NCBI GenBank assembly: GCA_029194675.1
Contig: JARFXP010000012.1
Span: 1 to 45,968, forward strand
Origin: Nitrospira sp.
GTDB lineage: Bacteria > Nitrospirota > Nitrospiria > Nitrospirales > Nitrospiraceae
Direction of reading: 5' to 3'
Length of the DNA stretch: 45,968 nt
Every line of letters starts with the position of its first letter. The stretch's first letter is position 1. The notes under the pieces were generated by a model that ran no database searches, was not told the DNA's origin, and worked only from the letters and a program-made list of their open reading frames with translations. The position numbers and the translations under genes are program-made. Below, in pieces: positions 16,101-23,817 of the stretch.

Positions 16101-19017
16101 TCACCCCACCAGCCGCCGCGACGGCAAGCGCCACACCGCCCGCCATGCGACGATACATCCCCCTCAGATTGCACGTATAGGCATCCTCGGCTTGAGCTGC
16201 AGTCACCCACTCCAACATCCGTTTGTGCGTGAAGACGAGACGACCGAGGGTACGAAGAATTGCATCCGTCATGAGCCATGCCTGATGCACGAGGAAGGTG
16301 ACGGTTAACGCAATCTGCCTCATGGCCAATGTGAGGTCTGTGCCTGCTCCACGGAAATGGGTACGCAAGGCAATACCGGATCGACGCGGATAGAGTCCGA
16401 GTACAAAGGACAACAGCGAGGGAATCGCGATGGTGGTCAAAATGAACCCAGACCAGACCCAGGCAGATTGTTCCGGCAGGATCCATCCGACGTTCAATGT
16501 CAGTAACGCTGCAGGAGCCGACAGGCTGCGGCGGAGGTTGTCGAGGATCTTCCAGCGGCCGATGGCGGGAATGACCACCGCGCGATGCGGCTCAGAGCCG
16601 GTATGTCCTCGCCCAAACAGCCATGGCAGCAGCTGCCAATCGCCTCGTACCCATCGATGCTGCCTGGCTGCCGCCGCCTCGTAGTGGGCAGGAAATGCTT
16701 CGAACAGCTCGATATCGGTCGCCAGAGCTGCGCGCGTGAACAATCCTTCAAACAGATCGTGGCTGAGCATGGCATTGTCCGGCACCTTGCCCGCCAGCGC
16801 CGCTTCGAACGCATCGATCTCGTAAATGCCCTTGCCTGTGTAGGACCCTTCTCGAAACAAATCCTGGTACACATCCGACACAGCCGATGCATAGGGATCG
16901 ATCCCGCTGGGCCCGGAAAACGTCTGTTGAAAATACGAGCCCTCTCCGCTGCCTGGGAACGACGGCGTAATCCTCGGCTGGACGACCCCATACCCTTCAA
17001 GCACCCGCCCGGCGCTCGGATCGAATTGAGGCCGGTTCAGGGGGTGCGCCATAGTGCCGATCAACCGGTGGGCGGCACCACGAGGTAACCGGGTATCTGT
17101 ATCCAACGTAATGACGAACCGGACCGAGGGAATCACCTCAGGAAGCTGCCCACCGACGGACATGAACGTGGTGCTCGTCGAGCCACGTAACCATTGATTC
17201 AACTCATGCAGCTTGCCTCGCTTCCGCTCCCATCCCATCCACACCTGCTCAGACTCGTTCCAGACTCGCCTGCGATGCAACAGGACAAAGCGCAAACCAC
17301 TGCCAGCCGCTGGGCCATACCGCTTGTTTAGATTCGCAATCCCCTCTACTGCAGCGGCCAGCAGTTCCGCGTCACTCGGAATACTTTCCCTTGGGGCATC
17401 TCTCCAATCTGAGAGCAGCGCGAAGCGCAGATCATCATCCACATTCGCCAGATAGTGCACTTCTAATCGCTCTACCAGTTCATCGATATCCTGCCGGCTG
17501 CTCAGCAACGTGGGAACCACCACGATTGTTCGAAACTCCTTCGGAATGCCATTCTTCAATGCCATCCGAGGCAATGACCGAGGTCCGAGAATCGACATGA
17601 CCGTACGATTGAGAAGCGCCATGGCCAAGTCCGAGGCCGGCACCAGTGCAAAGAGACCGAGACAGGCCAAGCCCGCAACAGTCACCCCGGTACCGACCGC
17701 ATGCCAGAGTGGAACAGCGAGAACGATGGCAGTCAGCACGGCGAGCGATCCCAGATAGCCCACAGCCGGCGCCCGGACGCACCAGCGAAGAATCCGGCAT
17801 TTCCAGGGCACTCGGTAGCCGAGCTCGCGTTCAAGTGCCTGCCGGCCACGAGAGATCAGGTAATAACCGGGATCGGTATGCCGATCCCGCTCCGGCTGCT
17901 CACGCGCATGCTGCTCAATCCCAGCCAGTCTGGCACGGTCCACGACCCGTGCGGTCACGTCGACTTCCGACAAACCCGTACCGCGCGAGAGATCCTCGAT
18001 CGCGTGGCGATAGGTATCCCGCGTGGCGAAATCCATCTCGGCATAGCGTGAATCCTTCCGCAGAATCTTGTCGACCGAACTGACGCTTTCGAAAAAGTCC
18101 GCCCAATCAAACACGGACGTCAACCGCATGCTCGTAATGATGTTGCGAACCGTGACACTCGTGGCCGCCTGCTGCTGATGCTCCGTATGCACCATGTCGT
18201 CAGCAGTCGTGCCCTGCACGGCCAAACGTTCGTCGAGCCACAGCAGCACGGGACGCACCTTCGGGTCCAGGTCACGGAGTCGCTGAACAAGCTGTACGGC
18301 GAATGCAGCGGTTAATGGTCGGCGCTCAACATGGCGGAGAACCGTGGCCGGAGGCTCGGAGATTAATACCCCGGTTCCCAACAAGCTGTCGGCCAGTTCG
18401 TCGGCTTCCAGCCTGTCAGCGCGGCTCTGAACGATCCGCTCAATCAGCCTGCGAAGATTCTCTACCAGGACGACACGCAGCGAGATCGCCACCGCCCACA
18501 ACTCACCAATCGTCAGCGGTTGCACGCGCTGATAGGCCATGACAAAGCGACGGAGCATGTCGGGATCGAATCGACTGTCAGTGTGGGCCACAAATGCCCA
18601 GGCCACTCCAAAGACCCGGGGGTGATTCTTCAAGTGGCCCGACGCAAGTTTGGGCAATTGCCGGTAATACCCGGGAGGCAAATCATCGATGATCTCGCGC
18701 AGTTGTTCGTCGACAATATGGAAATTGTCGACGAACCATTCAGCCGCTGGGGTAATCGCTTTCTCATCGCGGATCGTACGAGCGATCGCCTGATAGCACT
18801 CCACCAATACCCGTCTATTATCAAGGACTCGTGGCGTGAGCAATTGGCCCACCCGTGCATCGTCGGTGACGGCCTGTGCCACCGCGAGGCTTGCAGCATG
18901 CTGTTCAAGCCGCTCGACGCCGAAAAGCTCGGCACGAATCGGTTCTTCCAGTTCAACACGCTTGGCAACAGGTGAAAACATTTTGCCCATAGACGTACCG
19001 ACCAACTCCAGAGTCAT
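10189..19017 (-). CDS. ndvB: Giant cyclic beta-1,2-glucan synthase, NdvB/ChvB-like
   Basis: A 2942-residue membrane enzyme that builds cyclic beta-1,2-glucans from UDP-glucose; these periplasmic glucans serve osmotic adaptation and surface interactions. Membrane segments lie near residues 420-475, 840-870 and 960-1000. The glycosyltransferase core between them shows TLDTDTRLPRG near 640 and the QxxRW-type motif RQHRWVRGDW near 787. A glucoamylase-like region (about 1020-1610, GTYGFYEALDYT) follows. Two GH94-type beta-sandwich regions then lead to the GH94 phosphorylase-like catalytic domain (about 2450-2870) with GSGDWNDGMNRVG, which in NdvB controls ring length. The length is normal to slightly long and there is no frameshift. 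It stands alone as a single transcription unit. Such a large host-envelope gene is unusual cargo for a mobilizable element. Confidence 0.95.
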   Translation of the reverse strand: MTLELVGTSMGKMFSPVAKRVELEEPIRAELFGVERLEQHAASLAVAQAVTDDARVGQLLTPRVLDNRRVLVECYQAIARTIRDEKAITPAAEWFVDNFHIVDEQLREIIDDLPPGYYRQLPKLASGHLKNHPRVFGVAWAFVAHTDSRFDPDMLRRFVMAYQRVQPLTIGELWAVAISLRVVLVENLRRLIERIVQSRADRLEADELADSLLGTGVLISEPPATVLRHVERRPLTAAFAVQLVQRLRDLDPKVRPVLLWLDERLAVQGTTADDMVHTEHQQQAATSVTVRNIITSMRLTSVFDWADFFESVSSVDKILRKDSRYAEMDFATRDTYRHAIEDLSRGTGLSEVDVTARVVDRARLAGIEQHAREQPERDRHTDPGYYLISRGRQALERELGYRVPWKCRILRWCVRAPAVGYLGSLAVLTAIVLAVPLWHAVGTGVTVAGLACLGLFALVPASDLAMALLNRTVMSILGPRSLPRMALKNGIPKEFRTIVVVPTLLSSRQDIDELVERLEVHYLANVDDDLRFALLSDWRDAPRESIPSDAELLAAAVEGIANLNKRYGPAAGSGLRFVLLHRRRVWNESEQVWMGWERKRGKLHELNQWLRGSTSTTFMSVGGQLPEVIPSVRFVITLDTDTRLPRGAAHRLIGTMAHPLNRPQFDPSAGRVLEGYGVVQPRITPSFPGSGEGSYFQQTFSGPSGIDPYASAVSDVYQDLFREGSYTGKGIYEIDAFEAALAGKVPDNAMLSHDLFEGLFTRAALATDIELFEAFPAHYEAAAARQHRWVRGDWQLLPWLFGRGHTGSEPHRAVVIPAIGRWKILDNLRRSLSAPAALLTLNVGWILPEQSAWVWSGFILTTIAIPSLLSFVLGLYPRRSGIALRTHFRGAGTDLTLAMRQIALTVTFLVHQAWLMTDAILRTLGRLVFTHKRMLEWVTAAQAEDAYTCNLRGMYRRMAGGVALAVAAAGGVIVFGGYESWAAAAPFVLLWISAPAVARWVSLPPRFMGAEPISPSDARALRLIARRTWRFFETFVSPEDHALPPDNFQEDPKPVVAHRTSPTNIGLYLLSTLVARDVGWLGTLDATERLEATLATMNRLELFRGHFYNWYDTRTLHPLDPKYVSSVDSGNLAGHLLVVGNGCHKLIQQSSVNGDVFAGIDDAIQLLRDALEEIPDQRQTHTVTRKQLSQAVDMLAMALLSRPVDAAGWTARFGRLTTLSHTVSDMAQALGQERSDESDGELRAWADAVRTCVESHLRDAELLLPWLRFSAKDLAAMFDHPSGPSPEWAVIEPFFHPIPTLESAPARFADALRELDRLREQLLSYPSQDRATLARITLLADVIRQSVAGITALARRLTAIAQHAEHMVNAMDFTFLFDPTRKLLSIGYRVPESSLDPSCYDLLASEARLASFIAIAKGDVPSSHWFHLGRALTPVGDGSALVSWSGSIFEYLMPALVMRFPAGSLLCRTYELIVRRQIQYGRERGVPWGISESAYNTRDLDLTYQYSSFGVPGLGLKRGLSEDVVIAPYATALAAMIDPLEATVGFRRLAEAGGRGTYGFYEALDYTVTRVPEGKAVAIVRAYMSHHQGMTLVSLANVLNNGLMRDRFHAEPIVRATELLLQERTPRDVPVTRPRAEEVAAAAQVRDLIPPVMRRFTSPHEVTPRTHLLSNGQYAVMLTTAGSGYSRWRDIAVTRWREDATRDCWGSYIFLRDIQTGSVWSAGYQPSGVDADDYAVSFTEERAEIIRRDGDWNTTLDVVVSSEDDAEVRRISVTNMGTSMRELEVTSYAELSLAPQAADVAHPAFGNLFVQTEFVPEVGALLATRRRRSDEEAAVWVAQVVVVEGDTVGALQYETDRARFLGRGHHARSAVSMSDGRPLSNTVGSVLDPVMSLRRTVRVPPGGIVRVVFSTIISSARDHVLELVDKYSDPRVFERALSLAWTQARVQLHHLGIETDEAQLFQRLANAVLYADASLRPSSETLSHCTVDRAALWAHGISGDLPIVLTCIDKADDVDIVRQLLRAHEYWRMRQLSTDVIILNEKASSYEQGLQGSLEGLVRGSRLRLCPDTGGARGSIYLLRTDLLSEQDRLLLQQVARVVLLGRRGTLVEQLTRLQRRHHVAPLNLPVRRAVRRLDVPLPERELEFFNGLGGFADDGREYVTILGEGLRTPRPWINVIANPSFGFLVSESGSGFTWSLNSHENQLTPWSNDPVTDPSGEMLYIRDDDSGEIWSPTALPIRDELAPYLACHGQGYSRFHHGSHGILAELLQFVPLDDPIKISRLRLQNMSGRPRHLTVTAYVEWVLGSSRSASAPYILTESDPVTGALCARSMLGGEFDGRIAFSDLAGTQTSWTGDRTEFLGRNGTVERPLALETGDALSGKVGAGLDPCGALQRSIELKAGERAEIIWFLGQTAGREQARLLLNRYRGADVDALLGEVTRRWDDLLGVVQVQTPERAMDILLNRWVLYQTLVCRVWARAAFYQLSGAYGFRDQLQDVMALSVAARDVTREHLLRAAARQFVEGDVQHWWHPPSGRGVRTRMSDDLVWLPYAVIQFLEVTGDMTVLDELVPFLEGPTLAEGQQESYFEPRVSQKRATLFEHCARALDRSLVVGSHGLPLMGSGDWNDGMNRVGQEGKGESVWLGWFLHTVLWEFAKVAAQRGERARAEMWRLHVSALKAAIERDGWDGEWYRRAYFDDGTSLGSAADEECRIDSIAQSWGVISGAADPDRGARAMAAVERHLVNRQYGLIRLLTPPFDQMAKDPGYIKGYVPGVRENGGQYTHAAVWTVLAFAALGEGDKAGELFRMLNPVHRISSRASVQRYKLEPYVVAGDVYAEPPHVGRGGWTWYSGAAGWLYRAGTEWMLGFLLRGTTLSLDPCVPRHWPGYSIRFRYHAAIYDITVENPCHVSRGVTLAELDGKPLINRDNISLVTDGEHHIRIVLG

Positions 19018-19157
19018 CAGGCTGACTCACCTGCTGAATCACAACACACATACGGAACGTCAGATCATCGAGTGTGGTCAGTAGAGGAGAGTTCAGATTC
19101 AATTGTGCGATTCAGGATGGCCAAGAGCATACCTCTTCACCGCCTTTGAAGGCAGAA

Positions 19158-19841
19158 CTATGGATCCGTGGTCGTTTCAAACGCTTTCACGACGAGGGCT
19201 TTCTCCTTCATCTTGTTCACCAAACCTGCGTAGGAATGGTCGCGGATAATGCTGGCGAACTGCGCATGGTAATTGCTCACCAGTCCCGCGCCATCGATAA
19301 TCACATCGTACGCATACCAATGGCCGGACACATCCGTCAGACGAAAATCGAGGAGAGTCTCTGTCTTAGGACTAGACAGCTTCGCTCTCACCTCGGCAAA
19401 GTTCTCTTCACGCTGTTCAGACAGGTAGAGCATTTGCTCATCAGCGTAGTTGTGAATTCGGCAGGCAAACGTATCGCGGAGTACCTGAACAAAGAGGGCA
19501 ACAAATTCCTGCCGCTCAGTGTCAGTCAATTCTATCCAGGACCAGCCCAGAGCTCGTTTCGCCATGTCTTCATAGTTGATGCGTTGCCTGATAATTTGTT
19601 CAATCTTCTGACGTCGTTCCCCGGAGCGGCCCAGCCGGTTCAACTCTTCACTGTTGAGAATATGGATCACCTCATTGATGGTGCTTTTGACTGATTCTGT
19701 AGCAGTCTGCTCGGCGGAAGCCGTAGGAGTTCCGATCAGTAGCGCAACCAGGCAGGCAATCACCACCCAGATCAAACCAAAACCCGTTCTGGAACTGATG
19801 AATCCCCTACCAGGGGTACTGTTGGACATCTGAACATTCAT
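19158..19841 (-). CDS. MlaC/Ttg2D-like phospholipid-binding protein
   Basis: A 227-residue periplasmic protein of the MlaC (toluene-tolerance Ttg2D) family, which ferries phospholipids between the outer membrane and the inner-membrane Mla ABC complex. The start MNVQMSNSTPGRG has GGAAGGA upstream; a GTG further upstream is less likely. A hydrophobic export signal spans about residues 20-42 (GLIWVVIACLVALLIGTPTASAEQ). Family-like segments include INYEDMAKRALGWSWIELT and RDTFACRIHNY. The other Mla subunits are absent here, so it must work with host partners or alone. It lies upstream of ndvB on the same strand; together they suggest envelope maintenance. Confidence 0.85.
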   Translation of the reverse strand: MNVQMSNSTPGRGFISSRTGFGLIWVVIACLVALLIGTPTASAEQTATESVKSTINEVIHILNSEELNRLGRSGERRQKIEQIIRQRINYEDMAKRALGWSWIELTDTERQEFVALFVQVLRDTFACRIHNYADEQMLYLSEQREENFAEVRAKLSSPKTETLLDFRLTDVSGHWYAYDVIIDGAGLVSNYHAQFASIIRDHSYAGLVNKMKEKALVVKAFETTTDP

Positions 19842-19926
19842 AGGTTCCTTCCCCACAGTGATCGCGTCACGCGACTTAGATAGTTTGCCCTTCCATGCTG
19901 GCTTAGCATGCTGACGATTGTCAGAT

Positions 19927-20157
19927 TCAGCGCGCCCTGACTTTGCGGTGGTCGCGTTGGTTCGGCCTCGTTAGAATGTGATTCTTCATCTTTTCGTAGG
20001 TCGTTTGCGGAATGCCTGCCTTCGTCACCAGCTCATCCGTGCGTTGATAGGGTCGTCCCTCCACGATCTTCTTGGCATAGGTGTCTCCGATTCCGACCAG
20101 AGTCTTAAGCTGGTCAAGTGTCCCTGAATTAATGTCGACCATCATCATAGGCTCCAT
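19927..20157 (-). CDS. Helix-hairpin-helix protein (ComEA-type domain)
   Basis: A 76-residue protein made almost entirely of a ComEA-type double helix-hairpin-helix: VDINSGTLDQLKTLVGIGDTYAKKIV followed by RTDELVTKAGIPQTTYEKMK, with a basic tail. HhH motifs bind DNA backbones without sequence preference. There is no signal peptide, so it is cytoplasmic, unlike ComEA itself. Several Met codons (1, 4-6) could be the start. Function unknown; DNA protection or repair is possible. Confidence 0.8.
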   Translation of the reverse strand: MEPMMMVDINSGTLDQLKTLVGIGDTYAKKIVEGRPYQRTDELVTKAGIPQTTYEKMKNHILTRPNQRDHRKVRAR

Positions 20158-20330
20158 CCTAGGAACAAACCCTATACACGATCCCAGGACTATGAGTATG
20201 GGCGCTCACATCCTTGAGAATGTGCACAAGCACCATCTATTAAACGGGGCAACTCCCTATCGGAACGTGTCATCCGTATGAACGTAGATCCGTCTGCAGA
20301 GGCAGACTCAGCCACGGGCGCTCAGGCCCA

Positions 20331-20513
20331 TTACGGCTTTACAGTTGGCGCTCGTTTCGTCCGTCCCATCAGGGTCAGAAGAACCAGAACTACCAGGAGA
20401 AAGCCCAGCCCGCCACTGGGGAGATAGCCCCAGCTGCTACTGTGGGGCCAGACCGGAAGGAGGCCAAGAAACAACACTCCTAATACGACAATAAGAATTG
20501 TGTTCATCTTCAT
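20331..20513 (-). CDS. DUF3309 small membrane protein
   Basis: A 60-residue protein with two hydrophobic helices (about 4-19 and 36-49) separated by a PVWPHSSSWGYLPSGGLG loop, the hallmark of DUF3309 proteins. The start MKMNTILIVV has AGGGAG upstream; the frame is open far beyond it but without support. An inner-membrane location is expected. The family is often found with osmotic and envelope stress genes but has no known function. Confidence 0.85.
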   Translation of the reverse strand: MKMNTILIVVLGVLFLGLLPVWPHSSSWGYLPSGGLGFLLVVLVLLTLMGRTKRAPTVKP

Positions 20514-20746
20514 GCTCCCTTTGTTTGCACATTCACCAAACACTCGATCATTCTGTGGCCATGCACACTGTGGCCACGCTTTCTTCTCACCGGACAGATG
20601 TTTGCTATCACGAATGAGGGACGGCTGAGCATCTAAGCTCCAGCATAGTGAGAAGACCGCTGATAATCTGGTCAAAACAGCTCAGGCGAAGAAATAGGGA
20701 GGACAGTAGACCACGATCGCCATAGTGGAACTGGCAGGAGCATCGT

Positions 20747-20989
20747 TCAAGCGTTTCTCCGCTTGGCTTTCATACCAGCTACATCTTCCCGCACCAGTCT
20801 CAGATAGATCCTCTCCCGCCGAAGATTTCCAATCTGTGCCTGGATATCGGTCAACAGACAATCGATTCCCCGCACCCTGATCCTCCGACTGGCCAGCCTG
20901 CGTTGAACAGACAGCCGACTGCCCTCACCGGTCATGACGTTCGCCGATATGGGGGATACGCCTCGCACGTCGTCTTTGCAGAGTTCCAT
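20747..20989 (-). CDS. Basic 80-residue hypothetical protein
   Basis: Start MELCKDDVRGVSPISAN is preceded by GAGGAGGG. The second half is very arginine-rich with a helical stretch (DCLLTDIQAQIGNLRRERIYLRLVRE) that could form a coiled coil. There is no membrane segment. It lies 69 bases after the zinc-ribbon gene on the same strand. No family recognised. Confidence 0.6.
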   Translation of the reverse strand: MELCKDDVRGVSPISANVMTGEGSRLSVQRRLASRRIRVRGIDCLLTDIQAQIGNLRRERIYLRLVREDVAGMKAKRRNA

Positions 20990-21058
20990 CGTTGATCCCT
21001 CCTCAATACCCGACACATGTTCAATTCGATCCCGGTGCACGGCAGCAACAGCGCCCGC

Positions 21059-21301
21059 TCATCGGATCGATGCATACTCTTCCGAGTGAATCTTGATGCG
21101 TTCAACGTCGCCCGTCCTGACCCTCTCGCGCCGGATCGCTCGCGTTTGAACCGAACAGCGGAAACGATTCGCGCGAACGACGGCATCCTCAATACACCCA
21201 CAATTGATGCAGCGTGTGGCCGTGTAGAACGAGTCTGTTCTGATGCTCAGATCATCGAATGTTTCGCGTACAAGTAGTCCCCGACAGCGTTGGCAGACCA
21301 T
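21059..21301 (-). CDS. Zinc-ribbon small protein
   Basis: An 80-residue protein with two CxxC-type knuckles, CQRCRG near the N-terminus and CINCGC in the middle, forming a likely zinc ribbon, followed by a basic C-terminal tail (SVQTRAIRRERVRTGD). The start MVCQRC has the strong site AGAAGGAGG. A second protein of the same plan lies at 29284-29556. Such proteins may bind nucleic acids or serve as zinc-dependent regulators; this is inference. Confidence 0.65.
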   Translation of the reverse strand: MVCQRCRGLLVRETFDDLSIRTDSFYTATRCINCGCIEDAVVRANRFRCSVQTRAIRRERVRTGDVERIKIHSEEYASIR

Positions 21302-21379
21302 AGGTCCTCCTTCTGCGCCCCATGACTCGCACATGAAGCATCAAGCACGACCGCAAATTGGAACCTCTCGCGTTGAGGC

Positions 21380-21868
21380 TTATTCCCTCAAGAGACCAGC
21401 GAGACTCTCCGCGTGTGCTTCTTCTTGCGCCAGAATCCGCTCCAAGACCTGCTGGGTCGTAGGATCATTGGAACCAATAAAGGTGATCATGTCGCGATAG
21501 CCCTCGATCGCGACCCGTTCGGCGAGCAAATCGGCCCTGATCATCTCTACCAACGACTCTCCTTCGATATGTTCCGCATGGCTCCGGGTCAGCAGCCGTT
21601 CAGCAGACAACTCCGGCTTGCCTCCAAGCTGAAGAATGCGCTCAACCAATCGATCAGCATGCGCTCGCTCCTCAGTCACATGTTGGAGGAGCTTCGCCTT
21701 CACGTGACGAGCACTGATCCCGGCGGTCATGAAGTAATGACGCTTGTAACGGAGGATGCAGATAATTTCCGTGGCCAGTGCTTCGTTCAGTACTCTGATC
21801 ACAGTTTTCCTGTTGGCCTTGTTCCCTTCCGTCGTTGCGGTATCTCTCATCATGGGAGTTCCCTTCAT
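21380..21868 (-). CDS. Ferritin-like (bacterioferritin-type) protein
   Basis: A protein of about 162 residues with a four-helix ferritin-like fold. Metal-ligand-like pairs are visible: LNEALATEIICILRYKRHY, EERAHADRLVERI, and LAQEEAHAESLAGLL, the ExxH signatures of the family. It probably stores or oxidises iron or detoxifies peroxide in the cytoplasm. Starts at 21868 (after AAGGAT) and 21853 (after AAGGGA) are both plausible. A decayed fragment of a second copy lies at about 25176-25350, showing that this gene was once duplicated. It is followed by the zinc-ribbon gene on the same strand. Confidence 0.85.
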   Translation of the reverse strand: MKGTPMMRDTATTEGNKANRKTVIRVLNEALATEIICILRYKRHYFMTAGISARHVKAKLLQHVTEERAHADRLVERILQLGGKPELSAERLLTRSHAEHIEGESLVEMIRADLLAERVAIEGYRDMITFIGSNDPTTQQVLERILAQEEAHAESLAGLLRE

Positions 21869-22018
21869 GACCCCATCCTTGCGGACAGCGGCCCCGTTGG
21901 TCTTATCCCCACCAGAAGTCCGCTGCAGCACTCCTGTTCTCCAATCTGGACCGGATTGCTTCGGCAACATCCTGCCGGCCACAATAGCCTGGGTTACAGG
22001 CTCAATCTTCCTGCACTC

Positions 22019-22510
22019 CTAAGCGACTACGCGCGCTCCTCTATCAACGATCGCGTGTGTGTCAATCGAACGCGCCCGTTTCGTTTGAATAATGCATTGG
22101 GCATGCGCAACCTCTTCCGTCGTGCCGTGGACCATCAGGATAAACTTGCTTGATCTGAGCGCTGTTTCGTAATTGAGAACACTGTCTTTGGGAATCCCCA
22201 AGTTACTGAGCGCCGCTCCGATCACCGTCATTCCCCCGGTTACGATGGTCTCGTCAAGCGCACCAATGACCCACCCAAGGAGAGGTCCCACAATCAACAC
22301 CGGGCCGATCCCCGGGATGGCCGTGCCCCAATATTTCAGGCGATCATCGCCGGTGTTGTAATAGCCCACTATGTGTTTATCTGTGTGGTAGTCCTTCCCG
22401 ACGATCGAGAGCTTTTTGACATTGAAGGCCGCTTGTTTGAGCGCGTTGATAGCGGCCTCAACCTCGGTGTGTGTGTTACAAATGGCAACGACTGCATGAC
22501 GCTCACCCAT
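22019..22510 (-). CDS. General stress protein 17M-like (YflT-domain) protein
   Basis: A 163-residue protein. The N-terminal VVAICNTHTEVEAAINALKQAAFNVKKLSIVGKD matches the general-stress 17M/YflT pattern (ferredoxin-like fold). The middle (about 63-102) is a glycine-rich hydrophobic region (AIPGIGPVLIVGPLLGWVIG) that may insert into the membrane, and the C-terminus (SSKFILMVHGTTEEVAHAQ) returns to the same fold. The ribosome site AAAGGAGAG is strong. A repeat shared with two other loci (22653-22677) lies about 140 bases upstream. The biochemical role is unknown. Confidence 0.8.
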   Translation of the reverse strand: MGERHAVVAICNTHTEVEAAINALKQAAFNVKKLSIVGKDYHTDKHIVGYYNTGDDRLKYWGTAIPGIGPVLIVGPLLGWVIGALDETIVTGGMTVIGAALSNLGIPKDSVLNYETALRSSKFILMVHGTTEEVAHAQCIIQTKRARSIDTHAIVDRGARVVA

Positions 22511-22652
22511 AGCTGGCTCTCCTTTGTTGTGTCATGCGTTTTGCTGTCATAGGCCCGCCAGGTACATCGCTATCGAATTGGGACGAGGCTTCTTATCCGT
22601 GGCAAGCGCATCCACGACATTCTCTAGGTCGATGAGTATGATTGATCGGACG

Positions 22653-22677
22653 GCTGCAGTCTGTTCACAATTGCTCA
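22653..22677 (+). repeat. GTCTGTTCACAATTGCTCA repeat, copy 1
   Basis: GCTGCAGTCTGTTCACAATTGCTCA; related copies lie at 25403-25428 and 32967-32988. It lies about 140 bases upstream of the general-stress gene. Read on the gene strand it contains TTGTGA, a CRP-like half site. Confidence 0.55.
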
Positions 22678-22764
22678 GTTGGGAATGATTGCAAAATGGT
22701 GGGAACGCCGGAGGAGGCCTGGCTCGGACTTACGAAATCAATGTGGCGGAATCAGATGGAGACC

Positions 22765-22830
22765 TTAGTCGCGGAGTAAAACATTGAGGAGAGAATGATG
22801 CCCATGCAATCCAGCATTCGGAGTAACCTC
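22765..22830 (-). pseudogene. C-terminal remnant of a second Crp/Fnr gene
   Basis: On the minus strand these bases encode about 18 residues (NAGLHGHHSLLNVLLRD, then stop) that match the end of the Crp/Fnr protein at 25603 (NGALHVHSSLLNVVLHD). Nothing further upstream matches, so only the tail of a duplicated gene survives. With the ferritin remnant at about 25176 it shows that hflKC is flanked by parts of a duplicated block. Confidence 0.6.
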
Positions 22831-22956
22831 CTGGTCGATCTAAGCCCTGTCCGAAGCAGGTGGATCGTCGTGCTGACCTCGCACAACCAAGAGATCAACA
22901 GTGAACTATCGTATTGGTGATCCGTTGAAGCTGATACAGCTTATCGTGAGTGGCGG

Positions 22957-23817
22957 CTAACGTTGCCTTAAATAGCGAAAGAATTCCGAATCCGGGCTCA
23001 TCACCAGGGTCGATCCGTCTTTAAAGGCGATCTTGTAGGCTTCCATCGAACGCGTAAATTCGAAAAATTTTGGATCTTGGCGATAGGCATCGGCATAGAT
23101 CCGAAACGCTTTGGCATCACCGCCGCCTCGAAGTTCCTCAGATTGCTTATAGGCTTGGGCCAAGAGGATTTCCCGGTCTTTCTCGGCTTCCGACCGTATT
23201 TTTTGCGCTTCCTCCGCGCCTTCAGCCCGATATTGTTTCGCCTGTCGCTCTCGTTCCGCTTGCATACGTGCAAAAACCGCCTTCTCGTTTTGTTCGGGTA
23301 AATCAGCCCGCTTGATCCGAACATCCTGAATCTCGATGCCGTACACGGACGCTTTCTCATTCGCTCGTTCCGTGACCACCTTCATGATATCGGCCCGCGT
23401 GCTCGAGACGATTTCGAGTAATTCATGTCGGCCCAACTCAACACGGAGCTCGGAATAGATAATATCGTTCAGCCGTTGAAGCGCCCCCCGTTGACTTTGG
23501 AATGCTTGATACACTTTCAACGGATCGGTGATCCGCCATTTGGCGAAATTATCCAAGAGCAGCGTCTTCTTGTCCGAGGTAATGACATCCTGCGCGTTTG
23601 AATCATAATCGAGCAACCGTTTCTCGAAATACGTCACCTCCTGCACGAACGGAATCTTCACGTACAGCCCTGGTTCGGTGATGTTGCGGACGGGCTTACC
23701 GAGTTGCACGACGATGGCCGTTTGGATCACGTCCACAACAAAGAGGGGCAACGCCCCAAGGGTAACTAACGTGATGATCATGGCGAGGAGAGCGATGAAC
23801 AGTCGCTGTTTGGTCAT
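22957..23817 (-). CDS. hflC: HflC, membrane protease modulator
   Basis: A 286-residue SPFH/prohibitin-family protein. An N-terminal membrane anchor (residues 5-32) is followed by the SPFH domain (IVVQLGKPVRNITEPGLYVKIP to about 190) and a helical coiled-coil region with AEGAEEAQKIRSEAEKDREILLAQA. With HflK it forms the large periplasmic cage around FtsH that tunes degradation of membrane proteins. Its start overlaps the HflK stop as ATGA, so translation is probably coupled. Length and domain order are normal. Confidence 0.95.
   Translation of the reverse strand: MTKQRLFIALLAMIITLVTLGALPLFVVDVIQTAIVVQLGKPVRNITEPGLYVKIPFVQEVTYFEKRLLDYDSNAQDVITSDKKTLLLDNFAKWRITDPLKVYQAFQSQRGALQRLNDIIYSELRVELGRHELLEIVSSTRADIMKVVTERANEKASVYGIEIQDVRIKRADLPEQNEKAVFARMQAERERQAKQYRAEGAEEAQKIRSEAEKDREILLAQAYKQSEELRGGGDAKAFRIYADAYRQDPKFFEFTRSMEAYKIAFKDGSTLVMSPDSEFFRYLRQR

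Noticed and set aside
20292..20310. GTCTGC/GCAGAC hairpin downstream of the DUF3309 gene
   Set aside because: It could be a terminator, but no T-run follows on the gene strand and the stem is short, so it was not annotated.
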